Part shown: positions 9,311-19,335 of the stretch, piece after piece
Numbering within the stretch: the first letter of the stretch is position 1
Layout: each line of letters starts with the position of its first letter
Assembly: GCA_021287185.1 (NCBI GenBank)
Contig: JAJTAZ010000011.1
Span: 186,001 to 250,000 of the forward strand
Source of the DNA: Burkholderiales bacterium
Lineage (GTDB): Bacteria > Pseudomonadota > Gammaproteobacteria > Burkholderiales > Burkholderiaceae
Length of the DNA stretch: 64,000 nucleotides
Direction of reading: 5' to 3'
Program-made: the position numbers and the translations under genes
The notes under the pieces: generated by a model
Databases searched by the model: none
What the model saw: the letters and a program-made list of their open reading frames with translations, nothing else
What the model was told of the DNA's origin: nothing

Positions 9311-10390
9311 ATGAGCACATTATTTGACCCACTTCAATTGGGCGATTTGACACTTCCCAATCGCATCATCATGGCCCCCCTCACACGTTGTCGCGCACGC
9401 AGTGCCAACGATACACGCATTCCGAACGATATCATGGCGCAATACTACGCCCAACGCGCCAGCGCAGGACTGATTCTCAGCGAAGCCGTAGCAGTTACGC
9501 CACAAGGCGTGGGTTATCCAGACACCCCAGGTATTTGGTCTGAAGCACAGGTTGAAGGCTGGAAACGCATCACCGACGCGGTACACGCCAAAGGCGGGCG
9601 AATTTTCATGCAATTGTGGCACGTTGGGCGCATTTCGCACCCTGTTTACTTAAACGGTGAATTGCCCGTTGCTCCAAGCGCAATTGCGCCTGAAGGACAC
9701 GTCAGTTTGGTGCGCCCGAAAACCGAATACGTCACCCCACGCGCTTTGGACATCAGCGAAATTCCAGCCATCATCCAAGCCTATCGTCAAGGTGCGCTCA
9801 ATGCCAAAGCAGCGGGCTTTGATGGTGTGGAAATCCACGGCGCGAATGGCTATTTGCTCGACCAGTTTTTACAAGACTCAACCAACCTGCGCACCGATGC
9901 CTATGGTGGCTCGATTGAAAACCGCGCGCGACTGATGATAGAAGTCGTTGATGCAGCGATTTCAGTATTTGGCGCAGGGCGTGTCGGCTTGCATTTGGCA
10001 CCACGTGGCGATTCGCACGACATGGGGGACGCCAACCCACTCGCCACTTTTGGTTATGTGGCGGAACAAATGGCACAACGCAAAATCGCCTTTATCTTTA
10101 CCCGCGAGCATTTGGGATCAGACCGCATCAGCCCTGAATTGAAAAAAATCTTTGGTGGCGTGCTCATCGCCAACGAAGGCTTTACGCTCGAAACTGCACA
10201 GCACCAACTGGCAACGGGTCAAGCCGACGCGGTGGCATTTGGGCGCGATTTCATCGCCTCGCCTGATTTGCCCAAACGCTTTGAAACAGGTGCTGCGCTC
10301 AATCAATTGAATATGCAAACCTGCTACGGTGTCGGTCAAGAAGACCTGCGCGTGGGCTATGTGGATTATCCTGTTTTGGGCTCATCCTGA
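9311..10390 (+). CDS. Alkene reductase, old yellow enzyme family (NemA-like)
   Basis: FMN-containing NAD(P)H-dependent reductase of activated C=C bonds and nitro compounds. The 359-residue product is a complete TIM barrel. It has LFDPLQLGDLTLPNRIIMAP at the N terminus, the substrate-binding pair in DGVEIHGANGYLLDQFLQD, and GGSIENRARL and FGRDFIASPDLP in the C-terminal half, all diagnostic of the NemA/OYE class. It is preceded by a TATAAT at 9265-9270 and appears monocistronic. Confidence 0.92.
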   Translation: MSTLFDPLQLGDLTLPNRIIMAPLTRCRARSANDTRIPNDIMAQYYAQRASAGLILSEAVAVTPQGVGYPDTPGIWSEAQVEGWKRITDAVHAKGGRIFMQLWHVGRISHPVYLNGELPVAPSAIAPEGHVSLVRPKTEYVTPRALDISEIPAIIQAYRQGALNAKAAGFDGVEIHGANGYLLDQFLQDSTNLRTDAYGGSIENRARLMIEVVDAAISVFGAGRVGLHLAPRGDSHDMGDANPLATFGYVAEQMAQRKIAFIFTREHLGSDRISPELKKIFGGVLIANEGFTLETAQHQLATGQADAVAFGRDFIASPDLPKRFETGAALNQLNMQTCYGVGQEDLRVGYVDYPVLGSS

Positions 10391-10412
10391 CTGACTTAGG
10401 ACACATCACATA

Positions 10413-10437
10413 GGGCAAACGCAACGCCAGTTTGCCC
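10413..10437. repeat. Inverted repeat GGGCAAAC / GTTTGCCC
   Basis: Eight-base perfect arms around a nine-base loop lie between the reductase and ygiQ. There is no clear T run after it, so termination is uncertain. The arms match the GTGGGCAAAC core of the larger element at 30508-30607. Confidence 0.6.
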
Positions 10438-10491
10438 GTCGTCGGGTTCTGTTATAATTTGCCACCTGTTTTGACTCACCCGAAAGTTACC

Positions 10492-12819
10492 ATGCCAACG
10501 ACCACCCAACCCATTCACAAATACCGACCTTATTGGGCGAAGCGGTTTGGTGTTGCACCATTTTTACCGACCTGCCGCGCAGAGATGGACGCGCTCGGCT
10601 GGGACTCTTGCGACATTATTCTGGTCACGGGTGATGCATACATTGACCATCCAAGTTTTGGTATGGCTTTGGTGGGGCGATTGTTGGAGGATCAAGGTTT
10701 TCGCGTCGGCATCATCAGCCAGCCCGATTGGCACAGCAAAAATGATTTTCAAAGCTTGGGCGCACCCAATTTATTTTTCGGCGTGACCGCAGGCAATATG
10801 GACTCGATGGTCAATCGTTACACGGCTGACCGCAAGCCGCGCTCGGACGATGCCTACACACCGAATGCCGAACCGAATAAACGCCCTGACCGCGCAGTGA
10901 ATGTCTATGCACAACGCTGCCGTGAGGCGTATCCAGGTGTGGGCGTGATGATTGGCAGTATCGAGGCCAGCTTGCGCCGCATCGCGCATTTTGACTATTG
11001 GTCAAACACCGTGCGCCCTTCGGCATTGATTAGTTCCAAAGCGGATATTTTATTGTTTGGCAATTCTGAGCGCGCATTGGTCGAAATCGCGCACCGCGTG
11101 GCGCGTGGCGAGAAGTTGAGCGAAATCCGCGATGTGCGAGGTACTGCATTTATCGCGCCTTTCGGCTGGAAACCGACTGAGCAATGGCAGGAAATTGATT
11201 CAACCACCGTGGATGCGCCGAATGTCAAAGACGCGCAATACAGCCACGTTGACCCGTATTTGGACAGCACAAAAACCGATACGCCGCCCGCAAGCGAAGC
11301 ATCCAAAACCGATCAACCGACTGAATTACCCATTCAGTTTTTTAACAAAGAACAGCGCAAAGCCGAACTGATTGCCAAGCGCGATGAAATTCGTTTGCAC
11401 AGCGTGATTCGTATTCCTGCGTTTGAAGCCGTTGCGCACGACCCTGTGTTGTACGCCCACGCCTCGCGCGTGTTGCACCTCGAATCCAATCCAGGCAACG
11501 CACGCGCTTTGGTACAACAGCACGGTGAGCGCGATGTTTGGCTCAACGTGCAACCCATCCCATTGACCACCGAAGAAATGGATTATGTGTATGGTCTGCC
11601 TTACGCACGCAATCCGCACCCATCGTATGGAGATGCCAAAATCCCCGCGTGGGACATGATTAAATACTCGGTCAACATCATGCGGGGTTGCTTCGGTGGC
11701 TGCACGTTTTGCTCCATCACCGAGCACGAAGGGCGCATCATTCAAAGCCGCTCGCATGAATCCATCTTGCATGAAATCGAAGAAATTCGTGACAAAACCG
11801 ATGGCTTCACAGGGCAAATTTCCGACTTGGGCGGTCCAACAGCAAATATGTATCGGCTCGGCTGCAAAGATGCGGTCACTGAAGCGAGTTGTCGCAAACT
11901 GTCGTGTGTCTTCCCCGATATTTGCAAAAACCTCAACACCAATCACGACAGCTTGATTGGTTTATACCGCAAAGCCCGCGCCATTAAAGGCGTGAAAAAA
12001 ATCAATATTCAATCGGGATTGCGCTATGATTTAGCAGTCGAATCGCCCGAATACATCAAAGAATTGGTGCAGCACCACGTTGGTGGTTATCTGAAAATCG
12101 CGCCTGAGCACACCGAAACAGGGCCTTTGTCAAAAATGATGAAACCCGAAATGCGCTCGTACAACCGATTCAAACAAATGTTTGAGCAGTACTCCAAAGA
12201 AGCAGGCAAAGAGCAATATCTGATTCCCTACTTCATCGCCGCGCATCCGGGTACGAGCGATGAGGACATGCTCAACCTCGCACTGTGGCTCAAACGCAAT
12301 AACTTTCGTCTTGACCAAGTACAAACATTCTTGCCCACACCGATGGCAATGGCAACCACCATGTGGCACACCCAACGCAATCCACTGGCGAAAATCACGC
12401 GCTCAAGCGAAAAAGTCGATGTGGTGCGCGAAGAAAAACGCCGTCGTTTGCACAAAGCCTATTTGCGCTACCACGACCCCAACAACTGGCCAATGATACG
12501 CGAATCGCTGTACGCCATGGGACGCAGTGATTTGATCGGTTACTCCAAGTCGCACCTCGTGCCCACACGCCAACCTGCGAACATGGCGCAAAGCGCAGCA
12601 GCTGCCAACGCCAAACCGAATGCCAGAACCGCACACCACCCAACACAGCGATTCCAAGATGCACCCAATCGTAACAGTACTCACAATGGCGCAAGTGTGA
12701 AAAAAACCTCGGGCACACAACGCAATCAGCCCACCGATACGGGCTTGGGCGGGGTTAAACTCGCAGGCAAATACTCTGCCAAGCGCAAAACGCAAAACAA
12801 ATTGGCAAAGTTTCGATAA
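10492..12819 (+). CDS. ygiQ: YgiQ family radical SAM protein
   Basis: Large radical SAM enzyme of unknown reaction. The 775-residue product contains the UPF0313 N-terminal domain and the radical SAM cluster motif CFGGCTFC with cysteines at residues 400, 404 and 407. Other family segments are [28 protein letters not shown] and [19 protein letters not shown] low-complexity basic, Gln/Asn-rich tail of about 90 residues follows. The frame is open from 10432, but the ATG at 10492 matches the family start. A TATAAT at 10453-10458 lies just upstream. Confidence 0.93.
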   Translation: MPTTTQPIHKYRPYWAKRFGVAPFLPTCRAEMDALGWDSCDIILVTGDAYIDHPSFGMALVGRLLEDQGFRVGIISQPDWHSKNDFQSLGAPNLFFGVTAGNMDSMVNRYTADRKPRSDDAYTPNAEPNKRPDRAVNVYAQRCREAYPGVGVMIGSIEASLRRIAHFDYWSNTVRPSALISSKADILLFGNSERALVEIAHRVARGEKLSEIRDVRGTAFIAPFGWKPTEQWQEIDSTTVDAPNVKDAQYSHVDPYLDSTKTDTPPASEASKTDQPTELPIQFFNKEQRKAELIAKRDEIRLHSVIRIPAFEAVAHDPVLYAHASRVLHLESNPGNARALVQQHGERDVWLNVQPIPLTTEEMDYVYGLPYARNPHPSYGDAKIPAWDMIKYSVNIMRGCFGGCTFCSITEHEGRIIQSRSHESILHEIEEIRDKTDGFTGQISDLGGPTANMYRLGCKDAVTEASCRKLSCVFPDICKNLNTNHDSLIGLYRKARAIKGVKKINIQSGLRYDLAVESPEYIKELVQHHVGGYLKIAPEHTETGPLSKMMKPEMRSYNRFKQMFEQYSKEAGKEQYLIPYFIAAHPGTSDEDMLNLALWLKRNNFRLDQVQTFLPTPMAMATTMWHTQRNPLAKITRSSEKVDVVREEKRRRLHKAYLRYHDPNNWPMIRESLYAMGRSDLIGYSKSHLVPTRQPANMAQSAAAANAKPNARTAHHPTQRFQDAPNRNSTHNGASVKKTSGTQRNQPTDTGLGGVKLAGKYSAKRKTQNKLAKFR

Positions 12820-12837
12820 TCCATCATACCAACGAAA

Positions 12838-12863
12838 AACGCACCCAGTTTGGTGCGTTTTTT
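12838..12863. terminator. Rho-independent terminator shared by ygiQ and the convergent LysE gene
   Basis: The stem AACGCACC / GGTGCGTT with a six-base loop is followed by a T run and preceded by an A run, so it can stop transcripts from both sides. Confidence 0.85.
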
Positions 12864-12894
12864 GATAAAAATCGGATGAAACAATCAACGACCA

Positions 12895-13515
12895 TCAACG
12901 GTTATTGGCCGCCAGTTTCAAAGCAAATCCAACCAATGCCACTCCTGCAAAGCGTTTTGCCCACACTTGAGCTTGTGGCACGCCTTTAAATTGGCGCGCC
13001 AACCAGTTGCCGACCAAGACCAAAACTGCCTGATACACAAAACTAATCACCGTCACATGCAGCATCATCACACCCAAAGTCACGGGACTGGCGGAGGGCT
13101 TCAAAAACAAGGGGAAAAACGCCACGAAAAACAGCATCACTTTGGGATTGGTTAAACTCACCAGTGCCGCTTGTTTGCCATATTGCCAGTGGGATTTGCT
13201 TTGTGTTGAGTCAACATCCAACTCACTGCGCCCCGCACGCAACAGTCCCCAAGCCAACCACAACAAATACGCCACACCAAAATATTGCAAAGCCGTGAAT
13301 ACCATCGGATTGGCCTGCATCACCGCCGCCAAACCAATCGCCGCGCCGATCATCCACACCGCATCACCGACCAATGTACCTGTCACCGCCGACAAACCCG
13401 CACCCACACCACGACGCGCGGTGGCATTTAAAATCGCCAGTGTGCCCGCACCAGGGATGAGTTGAAACAAAATAATCGCTAAAATGAATTGGGGGTAGTT
13501 TTGAATCTCGAACAT
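12895..13515 (-). CDS. LysE/RhtB family amino acid exporter
   Basis: The 206-residue inner membrane protein has about six hydrophobic helices. The family motif after helix 1 reads LIPGAGTLAILNATARRGVG (typical form PGP...G), followed by GTLVGDAVWM and a central NPKVMLFFVAFFPLF segment. It probably exports an amino acid or homoserine lactone. The substrate cannot be predicted. It is monocistronic. Confidence 0.9.
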   Translation of the reverse strand: MFEIQNYPQFILAIILFQLIPGAGTLAILNATARRGVGAGLSAVTGTLVGDAVWMIGAAIGLAAVMQANPMVFTALQYFGVAYLLWLAWGLLRAGRSELDVDSTQSKSHWQYGKQAALVSLTNPKVMLFFVAFFPLFLKPSASPVTLGVMMLHVTVISFVYQAVLVLVGNWLARQFKGVPQAQVWAKRFAGVALVGFALKLAANNR

Positions 13516-13546
13516 ACGTCGTGCCTTTTATAGTTAACAATCTGAG

Positions 13547-13612
13547 GTCATTGCGGACTTTGACCCGCAATCTCCATAATGTATGGAGATGCCGTGTCAG
13601 GCACGGCATGAC
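13547..13612. repeat. Dispersed inverted repeat, family B (GTCATTGCGG...CCCGCAATCTCC type)
   Basis: It begins GTCATTGCGGACTTTGACCC, has a central ATCTCCAT / ATGGAGAT stem, and ends GGCACGGCATGAC. Related copies lie at 34616-34678 and 43522-43600. Confidence 0.75.
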
Positions 13613-13633
13613 GGATTAATGATGATTTTTACT

Positions 13634-13828
13634 CTACTTCACCTCATCCATCCACGCCTGCTGAATCGCCTCCAAAACTTTTTCACCACCACGACTGTGG
13701 TCGTCATCAAACTCAGGTAAATCCACCACCATATTGTGCAAATCGGTAAAGCGCACGGTCGCAGGGTCAATTTCTGGGTGCGCATCGGCCAGTTGAATTG
13801 CAATTTCTAAAACGTCAGTCCATTTCAT
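13634..13828 (-). CDS. iscX: Fe-S cluster assembly protein IscX
   Basis: Small acidic protein that binds IscS and iron and modulates cluster assembly. All 64 residues fit the family: MKWTDVLEIAIQLADAHPEI at the start, the conserved RFTDLHNMVVDLPEFDDD core, and KVLEAIQQAWMDE at the end. IscX normally closes an isc operon. Here no isc genes are adjacent, so it is an isolated copy. Confidence 0.95.
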   Translation of the reverse strand: MKWTDVLEIAIQLADAHPEIDPATVRFTDLHNMVVDLPEFDDDHSRGGEKVLEAIQQAWMDEVK

Positions 13829-13867
13829 AGCTCATCCTTTTTGGAAAAAATCAGTATCATCATTCAT

Positions 13868-14803
13868 TCAATGGTTAACGATATTGGCGTTGCCATTGAT
13901 CGGTGTTGAGTGCGCAGCAATTTCGGTCAATTGCGCATCTTTTTCTTGCCACATGCCATTAATCCAGTTTTGAAACTCCACGCGAAAAGCCTTGTTGGTT
14001 TCATAATCCCCTTGGCGTAAAGTCAATGGAATCGGACGTACCTTCACATCCACATGAATGTCAGGACATTTGCCCATTAAAAATGCAACAAAGGTTGGTA
14101 CGCCGTGCGGATAACTGATGGTCGCATCAATCACCTGATCCAGTTTATCCGAGAGCACGCTCAAGGCATACGCCGCACCTGCCGCACGTGGTTTGAGCAA
14201 GTGTTGATACGGCGACTGCTGCTTGTCATGTTTGGCTTGGGTAAAACGCGTGCCTTCGAGAAACACCATGATACCGACGGGCACATCTTTGAATTTTTGC
14301 ATACGGCGGATGGTCTCTTGTTTGTCAATGTTCTTCAACTCAGGATTTTTGGCAATTTGTTCTTTGGTCAAACGGCGCATGAACGGAAAGTCCAGCACCC
14401 ACCACGCCAAACCCATGATGGGCACATAAATCAATTCTCGTTTGAGAAAGAATCTAAAAAACGGTGCTTTGCGATTGAATATCGCTTGCAGCACCACGAT
14501 GTCCACCCAACTTTGGTGGTTGCTCACCACCAAATACGAGCGATTCGCTTGCACCGTGTCGGGCACATTGCTGGTCATTTTGGTCGGTAAAAACCAACGA
14601 AACAAAGCCGAGTTAATTGCAATCCACGTTTGTGCAATACCGATTGCCAAATGCTGACTGAAGGTCTGAAGCGGCCGAATGGGTATGGCACGCAACAAAG
14701 CAGTCAACATCAATACGGTCGGCAGCACAATCACATTGAGCACCATCCCCAAACCCGTTAAGGCAAAACGCACCCAATGCACGATATTGGTTTTTTGCAT
14801 CAT
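13868..14803 (-). CDS. 1-acylglycerol-phosphate-type acyltransferase, YihG-like
   Basis: The 311-residue inner membrane acyltransferase of the PlsC superfamily has the catalytic HX4D motif at residues 96-101 (NHQSWVD) and the substrate motif VFLEGTRFTQAKH. The segment QQSPYQHLLKPRAAG is characteristic of the YihG branch. Two hydrophobic segments precede the catalytic domain. Likely role is membrane phospholipid acylation. Starts at 14803 or one codon later are equivalent. Confidence 0.9.
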   Translation of the reverse strand: MMQKTNIVHWVRFALTGLGMVLNVIVLPTVLMLTALLRAIPIRPLQTFSQHLAIGIAQTWIAINSALFRWFLPTKMTSNVPDTVQANRSYLVVSNHQSWVDIVVLQAIFNRKAPFFRFFLKRELIYVPIMGLAWWVLDFPFMRRLTKEQIAKNPELKNIDKQETIRRMQKFKDVPVGIMVFLEGTRFTQAKHDKQQSPYQHLLKPRAAGAAYALSVLSDKLDQVIDATISYPHGVPTFVAFLMGKCPDIHVDVKVRPIPLTLRQGDYETNKAFRVEFQNWINGMWQEKDAQLTEIAAHSTPINGNANIVNH

Positions 14804-14865
14804 TCCTCCAAAAATTCAATTGATGCGCCCATTATAAGGCAAGTTAGCAGCGCATTTGCCCCAGC

Positions 14866-15792
14866 TTAGTGCAACTGCTTGTAACGATAATCGGCCCAAA
14901 TCGTCAAGCCCACGCCCAAAATCGTGACTGCACCACCTGCCAAAACCGCCCATGGCAAACGCTCGCCGATGAACCACGCGCCCATCAACACGCCTGATAA
15001 AGGTGTGAGATTGGTGAACAAGGCTGTGCGCCCAGCGCCCAAAGTTTTCACCGCACTCAGATACCATGTGTAACTCAAAGCCGTGGCAAAAAAGGCCAAA
15101 TACGCCAACTGCGCCCAAGACTGCCAAGCCATTTGCGGAATGATGTGCCACGGTGATTCAAACAATGCCGCCACCGAAAGCAACACGCCGCCGACCAAAC
15201 ACGCATAGAAATTCATCACCACGGGTGAGACCGTGCCGCTGGCGCGGCGGCTGATGAAGGTATATACCGCCCACGCCAACACACACCCCACAATCAGCAA
15301 CTCGCCCCAACCCACCTCACCTTGTAGCAACTTCATCGGATGGCCATTACCGACCACCCAAACACAACCAATCAATGCCAAAGCAATACCCAAACCTTTG
15401 ACGGGGGTCATCACCTCTTTGTAAATCAGCCATGCTGCCAATGCAATCACTGCAGGATTGAGCGCAATGATGAGCGCGCCGCGCCCCGCCGAAGTGAATT
15501 TCAAACCAATGAGAAAACACAGACTGTACAAAAAAATCCCCGTCAAACCCATGCCCAAAACCACACGTCGATCGGTGCGGGGTAACGAGGGAATGCGCCC
15601 TTCGTACAATCGTACCAGCACTGCCAACGCAAGGGTCGCCATTAAAAAGCGCACCGCAGAAGCAGTCAATGGTGGCACTTGCGCAGTCAATAACTTCGCC
15701 ACCACCCAAGTGCTGCCCCACACCAAATTAGTCAGTATGAGCAACACATAGGTTTTGAAATGTTTGTCGGCAGTGTGATGGGAAACATTCAT
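14866..15792 (-). CDS. EamA/DMT family transporter
   Basis: The roughly 308-residue protein has ten hydrophobic helices in two EamA repeats. NLVWGSTWVVAK sits in helix 1 and the second repeat includes ATALSYTWYLSAVKTLGAGR and NLTPLSGVLMGAWFIGERL, a standard DMT pattern. The substrate is unknown. An in-frame TTG at 15813 lies upstream, but the ATG at 15792 is the better start. Confidence 0.9.
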   Translation of the reverse strand: MNVSHHTADKHFKTYVLLILTNLVWGSTWVVAKLLTAQVPPLTASAVRFLMATLALAVLVRLYEGRIPSLPRTDRRVVLGMGLTGIFLYSLCFLIGLKFTSAGRGALIIALNPAVIALAAWLIYKEVMTPVKGLGIALALIGCVWVVGNGHPMKLLQGEVGWGELLIVGCVLAWAVYTFISRRASGTVSPVVMNFYACLVGGVLLSVAALFESPWHIIPQMAWQSWAQLAYLAFFATALSYTWYLSAVKTLGAGRTALFTNLTPLSGVLMGAWFIGERLPWAVLAGGAVTILGVGLTIWADYRYKQLH

Positions 15793-15931
15793 AAACGAGA
15801 TACATCCGTGCAAGAAAACCGACAGTATAAGGTGTTCGCGTCATTCGGGTGGTAGCGAATTTTTATCAGTGGAATCAATGCAAGTTACATACTTGTGTCA
15901 GTCGAGTACCAACATATATAGTGTGGCAACA

Positions 15932-17143
15932 TTAGGCTCGTCTGAGGGTGAGCAGACTGATTTCACCGACCACATCGGTTGAGCGCAAGGCGGGTCCCCA
16001 ATAACCCGTACCCGAATTGACATAAACCCAACCATTGCGATAACGATTCAAACCAGTCTTGAATTTGTGCACCCAACGCACCAGCAACGTTCCGGGGAAA
16101 TACTGCCCGCCGTGGGTGTGTCCTGACAGTTGCACATCCACGCGCACATCATCAGTTAAATATGCCGTATCGGGATGATGCGCCAGTAAAATAGTGGTGA
16201 CATCAGGTGCATCGCGCAGAGCCAGTTGCGGACTGCAGACGTGGACTGGATGACGTTTGCCCGAACGGTAATCGTGCACCCCAGCCACCACCAAAGACGC
16301 GTCATTGATAGACAACACTTGGTGTTGATTTTGTAAAGTGGTAAAACCCAATTGTGCCCAATGCGTCAACCAATTCTCAACTTTATCGGTGTAGTATTCA
16401 TGGTTACCCGTCACGAAAAACTGCCCGTATTTACCTTTGAGTTGTGCCAACGGTGCGAGTTGCGCACTCAATTGAGTTACCATGCCATCGGTCATGTCAC
16501 CTGTAAGTACAACAATATCAGGCTGAAGTTTTTGCACCGTTTTAACAATGGACTCAATCAGTGGTACGGCGTGGTGGATTTGACCAACATGCAAATCCGA
16601 AATTTGCACGATTTGTACACCGTCCAGTGCGACCGGCAGATTGTCAATCGCAAGCTCACGACTGACCACCGTCGGTTGCGCACCATGCGCCCTGACTGCG
16701 GCGTGTCCGAAAACTCCAGCCGCTCCCACCAATGCACCCACACGCGTTGCCTGCGAGAGAAATGCGCGTCGTTGCAATTGTTTTTGATAAACGGCGTACG
16801 GTTGAAAAGTTTGACTGGTTTTTTTAAAAGTAGAGCGAAAGGCTTGAATCACTGCAATCAAAATTAGAAACACATCACGCGCAACCGTCATAAACAGCAC
16901 AATCGTGTACAGTCCCAGCGCGTACTGCATTCCCTGAATGATGATTGAATTTTGATGCAAAAACGCAAAGCGGCGAAACACGAACCACAGTGGCGCACAC
17001 GCTGCCATCCAGACCAATATACTCCAAAGCGTCAGCTTCACGCCATCAGACCAATGCCGATCAATCAATCTGCGCCCAACATAATAGGCCAGCACAAACA
17101 ACAAAACACCCAACAACAGTGGAATGGCATACACCATCATCAC
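15932..17143 (-). CDS. Membrane-anchored metallophosphoesterase (YaeI-like)
   Basis: The 403-residue product has about four N-terminal membrane helices (residues 1-105), an RRAFLSQATRVGALVG segment resembling a twin-arginine-like stretch, then a calcineurin-type phosphoesterase domain. All metal motifs are present: QISDLHVGQ, LTGDMTDG, VTGNHEYY, LLAHHPD and SGHTHGGQY. The closest described relatives are the YaeI/YkuE phosphodiesterases. The physiological substrate is unknown. It ends 17 bases after dnaB and may be read with it. Confidence 0.88.
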   Translation of the reverse strand: MMMVYAIPLLLGVLLFVLAYYVGRRLIDRHWSDGVKLTLWSILVWMAACAPLWFVFRRFAFLHQNSIIIQGMQYALGLYTIVLFMTVARDVFLILIAVIQAFRSTFKKTSQTFQPYAVYQKQLQRRAFLSQATRVGALVGAAGVFGHAAVRAHGAQPTVVSRELAIDNLPVALDGVQIVQISDLHVGQIHHAVPLIESIVKTVQKLQPDIVVLTGDMTDGMVTQLSAQLAPLAQLKGKYGQFFVTGNHEYYTDKVENWLTHWAQLGFTTLQNQHQVLSINDASLVVAGVHDYRSGKRHPVHVCSPQLALRDAPDVTTILLAHHPDTAYLTDDVRVDVQLSGHTHGGQYFPGTLLVRWVHKFKTGLNRYRNGWVYVNSGTGYWGPALRSTDVVGEISLLTLRRA

Positions 17144-17160
17144 GGCCCTCTTAATTTGTC

Positions 17161-18597
17161 TTAGTAATCAGCATAGTCGCCACTATAAGCCAAATTATCA
17201 AAGCGCGTGAACTCGCCATGAAATGCCAGTTTAATCACACCTGTTGCGCCGTTACGATGTTTGCCAATGATGATGTCTGCTTTGCCTTTGGCTTCTTCAA
17301 GTTTCGCTTGATTGGCCGCATCGCCATCTTTTTGGAGGTAATACTCTTCGCGATACACAAACATAATGATGTCCGCATCCTGCTCAATCGCGCCCGATTC
17401 GCGAATGTCCGACATCAATGGGCGTTTGTCTGGTCGGCTTTCCACCGCACGCGAGAGCTGCGACAAAGCCACGACAGGGCAATCCAATTCACGTGCCAAA
17501 GATTTTAAGCCGCGCGAAATTTCCGATATTTGCGATTGGCGGTTTTCAAAATTATTGGACGCCGCCCCACTCATTAACTGGATGTAGTCCACCATAATCA
17601 TGCCCAAACCACCGCAGGTGCGGTGCAAGCGGCGTGCACGCGAACGCAATTCCAATGCGGTTAATCCAGGTGACTCATCAATGAATAATTGCGTGTCGCG
17701 GGTTTTCTCAATTGCGACAGTCAAGCGCTCCCAGTCATCATCGGTGAGTTTACCTGTACGCAAGTGATTTTGATTAATACGCCCAACAGAACCCAAGACA
17801 CGCATACCAAGCTGCTCCGCGCCCATTTCCATTGAGAACACCGCAACAGGCAGACCTTCTTCAATCGCAATGTGCTCGGCCATATTCATCGCAAACGAAG
17901 TTTTACCCATAGATGGACGACCCGCAACAATCACCAAGTCGCCTTTTTGCAAACCCGAAGTGATTTTATCCAAAGCGATAAAACCCGTACTCACACCCGT
18001 GACATCATCCAAATGCTCACGCTCATGCAACTCATTGATGGTTTGTAACACATCCGAGAGCACCACGGGCAATTCTAAAAATTCATTGTTGCCACGTTGA
18101 CCATCTTGCGAGACTTGTAAAATGGCTTTTTCGGCCGAATCGATGATTTCATTGGTGTCACGCCCTTGCGGACTGAGTGCCGACTCAGCAATATTGTCCG
18201 AGGCCGAAATCAATTTGCGCAGCAAACTGCGGTCACGCACAATCTCAGCATAGCGGCGAATGTTCACGGCTGACGAGACACCCGTTGCCAATGCGTTCAG
18301 ATACGACATGCCACCAACATCATCGAGTCGCCCTTGATTTTGCAGCGACTCAAACACTGTCAAAACATCGGCTGGATGATCTTTCTCCATCAAATTCACG
18401 ATGGTTTTAAAAATCACCCGATGGTCAAAACGGTAAAAATCATCTTCATGGACAACGTCATTGATTTTATCCCACGCCAAATTATCCAGCATCAAGCCGC
18501 CCAAGACCGATTGTTCAGCTTCAACTGAATGCGGCGGCGTGCGCAATAGCGACAAATCATCACCCATCACAATATTATTCATAGTTTTTAAATTCAT
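17161..18597 (-). CDS. dnaB: Replicative DNA helicase DnaB
   Basis: Hexameric 5'-3' helicase of the replication fork. The 478-residue product has the N-terminal primase-interacting domain (PPHSVEAEQSVLGGLMLDN), the RecA-like motor with Walker A AGRPSMGKTS and IMVDYIQLM, and the arginine/DNA-binding loop region KSLARELDCPVVALSQLSR. No intein is present. Length is normal. rplI, a frequent neighbour, is absent. Confidence 0.97.
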   Translation of the reverse strand: MNLKTMNNIVMGDDLSLLRTPPHSVEAEQSVLGGLMLDNLAWDKINDVVHEDDFYRFDHRVIFKTIVNLMEKDHPADVLTVFESLQNQGRLDDVGGMSYLNALATGVSSAVNIRRYAEIVRDRSLLRKLISASDNIAESALSPQGRDTNEIIDSAEKAILQVSQDGQRGNNEFLELPVVLSDVLQTINELHEREHLDDVTGVSTGFIALDKITSGLQKGDLVIVAGRPSMGKTSFAMNMAEHIAIEEGLPVAVFSMEMGAEQLGMRVLGSVGRINQNHLRTGKLTDDDWERLTVAIEKTRDTQLFIDESPGLTALELRSRARRLHRTCGGLGMIMVDYIQLMSGAASNNFENRQSQISEISRGLKSLARELDCPVVALSQLSRAVESRPDKRPLMSDIRESGAIEQDADIIMFVYREEYYLQKDGDAANQAKLEEAKGKADIIIGKHRNGATGVIKLAFHGEFTRFDNLAYSGDYADY

Positions 18598-18955
18598 TCA
18601 TGCTGCGTATTGGTATTTGATTCAATTTGATTAAAATTCGTGATTCAAGCCATGACTCAATATGGCTAAAAACACTACTGAACATCGAATTGGCAAATTT
18701 TACTGGTTCAACACGCTGTTAACACACTGTTTTTCGGTGATCTATTGTACTGTCTTTTCCATGCCATCGCCGCAGAATTACCCTCCCACATCATGGACTG
18801 TAGTAAAACACCGTACATGAACAAGCCACTCTAAGCGGTTTACCAACCCTGCAAAACCAGTCTATTCGATGCCCGCATCAAGGAAACACGCCACACGGCT
18901 GAACCCAAAAGAGATAAAAAGCCTCTATGCGCATCATAAAAATTTCAAAACAGTA
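18598..18955. other. Non-coding stretch between dnaB and the tRNA-Lys promoter
   Basis: About 360 bases without a supportable gene. It holds the dnaB upstream region on the minus strand. No hairpin or named regulatory element was recognised. Confidence 0.4.
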
Positions 18956-18985
18956 TTGACACAATCCAAAATCGAGATGTATAAT
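18956..18985 (+). promoter_or_regulatory. Sigma-70 promoter of tRNA-Lys
   Basis: Consensus TTGACA at 18956-18961 and consensus TATAAT at 18980-18985 with an 18-base spacer. The tRNA begins 16 bases after the -10 box. Confidence 0.85.
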
Positions 18986-19001
18986 TTCGTTCTAATTTCA
19001 T

Positions 19002-19077
19002 GGGTCGTTAGCTCAGCTGGTAGAGCACCGGACTTTTAATCCGATGGTCGCGTGTTCGAATCACGCACGACCTACCA
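19002..19077 (+). tRNA. tRNA-Lys(UUU)
   Basis: A 76-nt cloverleaf with encoded CCA. The D arm is GCTC/GAGC, the anticodon loop CTTTTAA holds UUU at 34-36, and the T arm is GCGTG-TTCGAAT-CACGC. Two features are unusual: the first acceptor pair is G1-U72, and position 27-43 is a C-A mismatch in the anticodon stem. It is a single gene with its own promoter and terminator. Confidence 0.95.
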
Positions 19078-19109
19078 TATTTTGACAAGGCAGCATCTGT
19101 CAGCAAACA

Positions 19110-19143
19110 AACCCCGCAAACGTTAATGTTTACGGGGTTTTTT
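19110..19143 (+). terminator. Rho-independent terminator after tRNA-Lys
   Basis: A strong hairpin with arms AACCCCG and CGGGGTT, extended by AAAC/GTTT, is followed by six T residues. Confidence 0.9.
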
Positions 19144-19335
19144 GTCGCTTATTCGCAAGATGGTATTCACCCAACCTGATTGATGGCACCAAACTGTATG
19201 ATTCAATCATCACGTTGTGGTTTAACGCGCGGCTGTAGAGTACAATGCACTTTATATTCAAACACAACGAAACACCGCGCGTCATCAACGCACAAATACC
19301 TTTCTCAAAGTCAAAGGCAACTACAAAGGCAACGC

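Noticed and set aside
11326-11946. 206-residue minus-strand frame opposite ygiQ
   Set aside because: Antisense shadow of a gene with clear radical SAM motifs.
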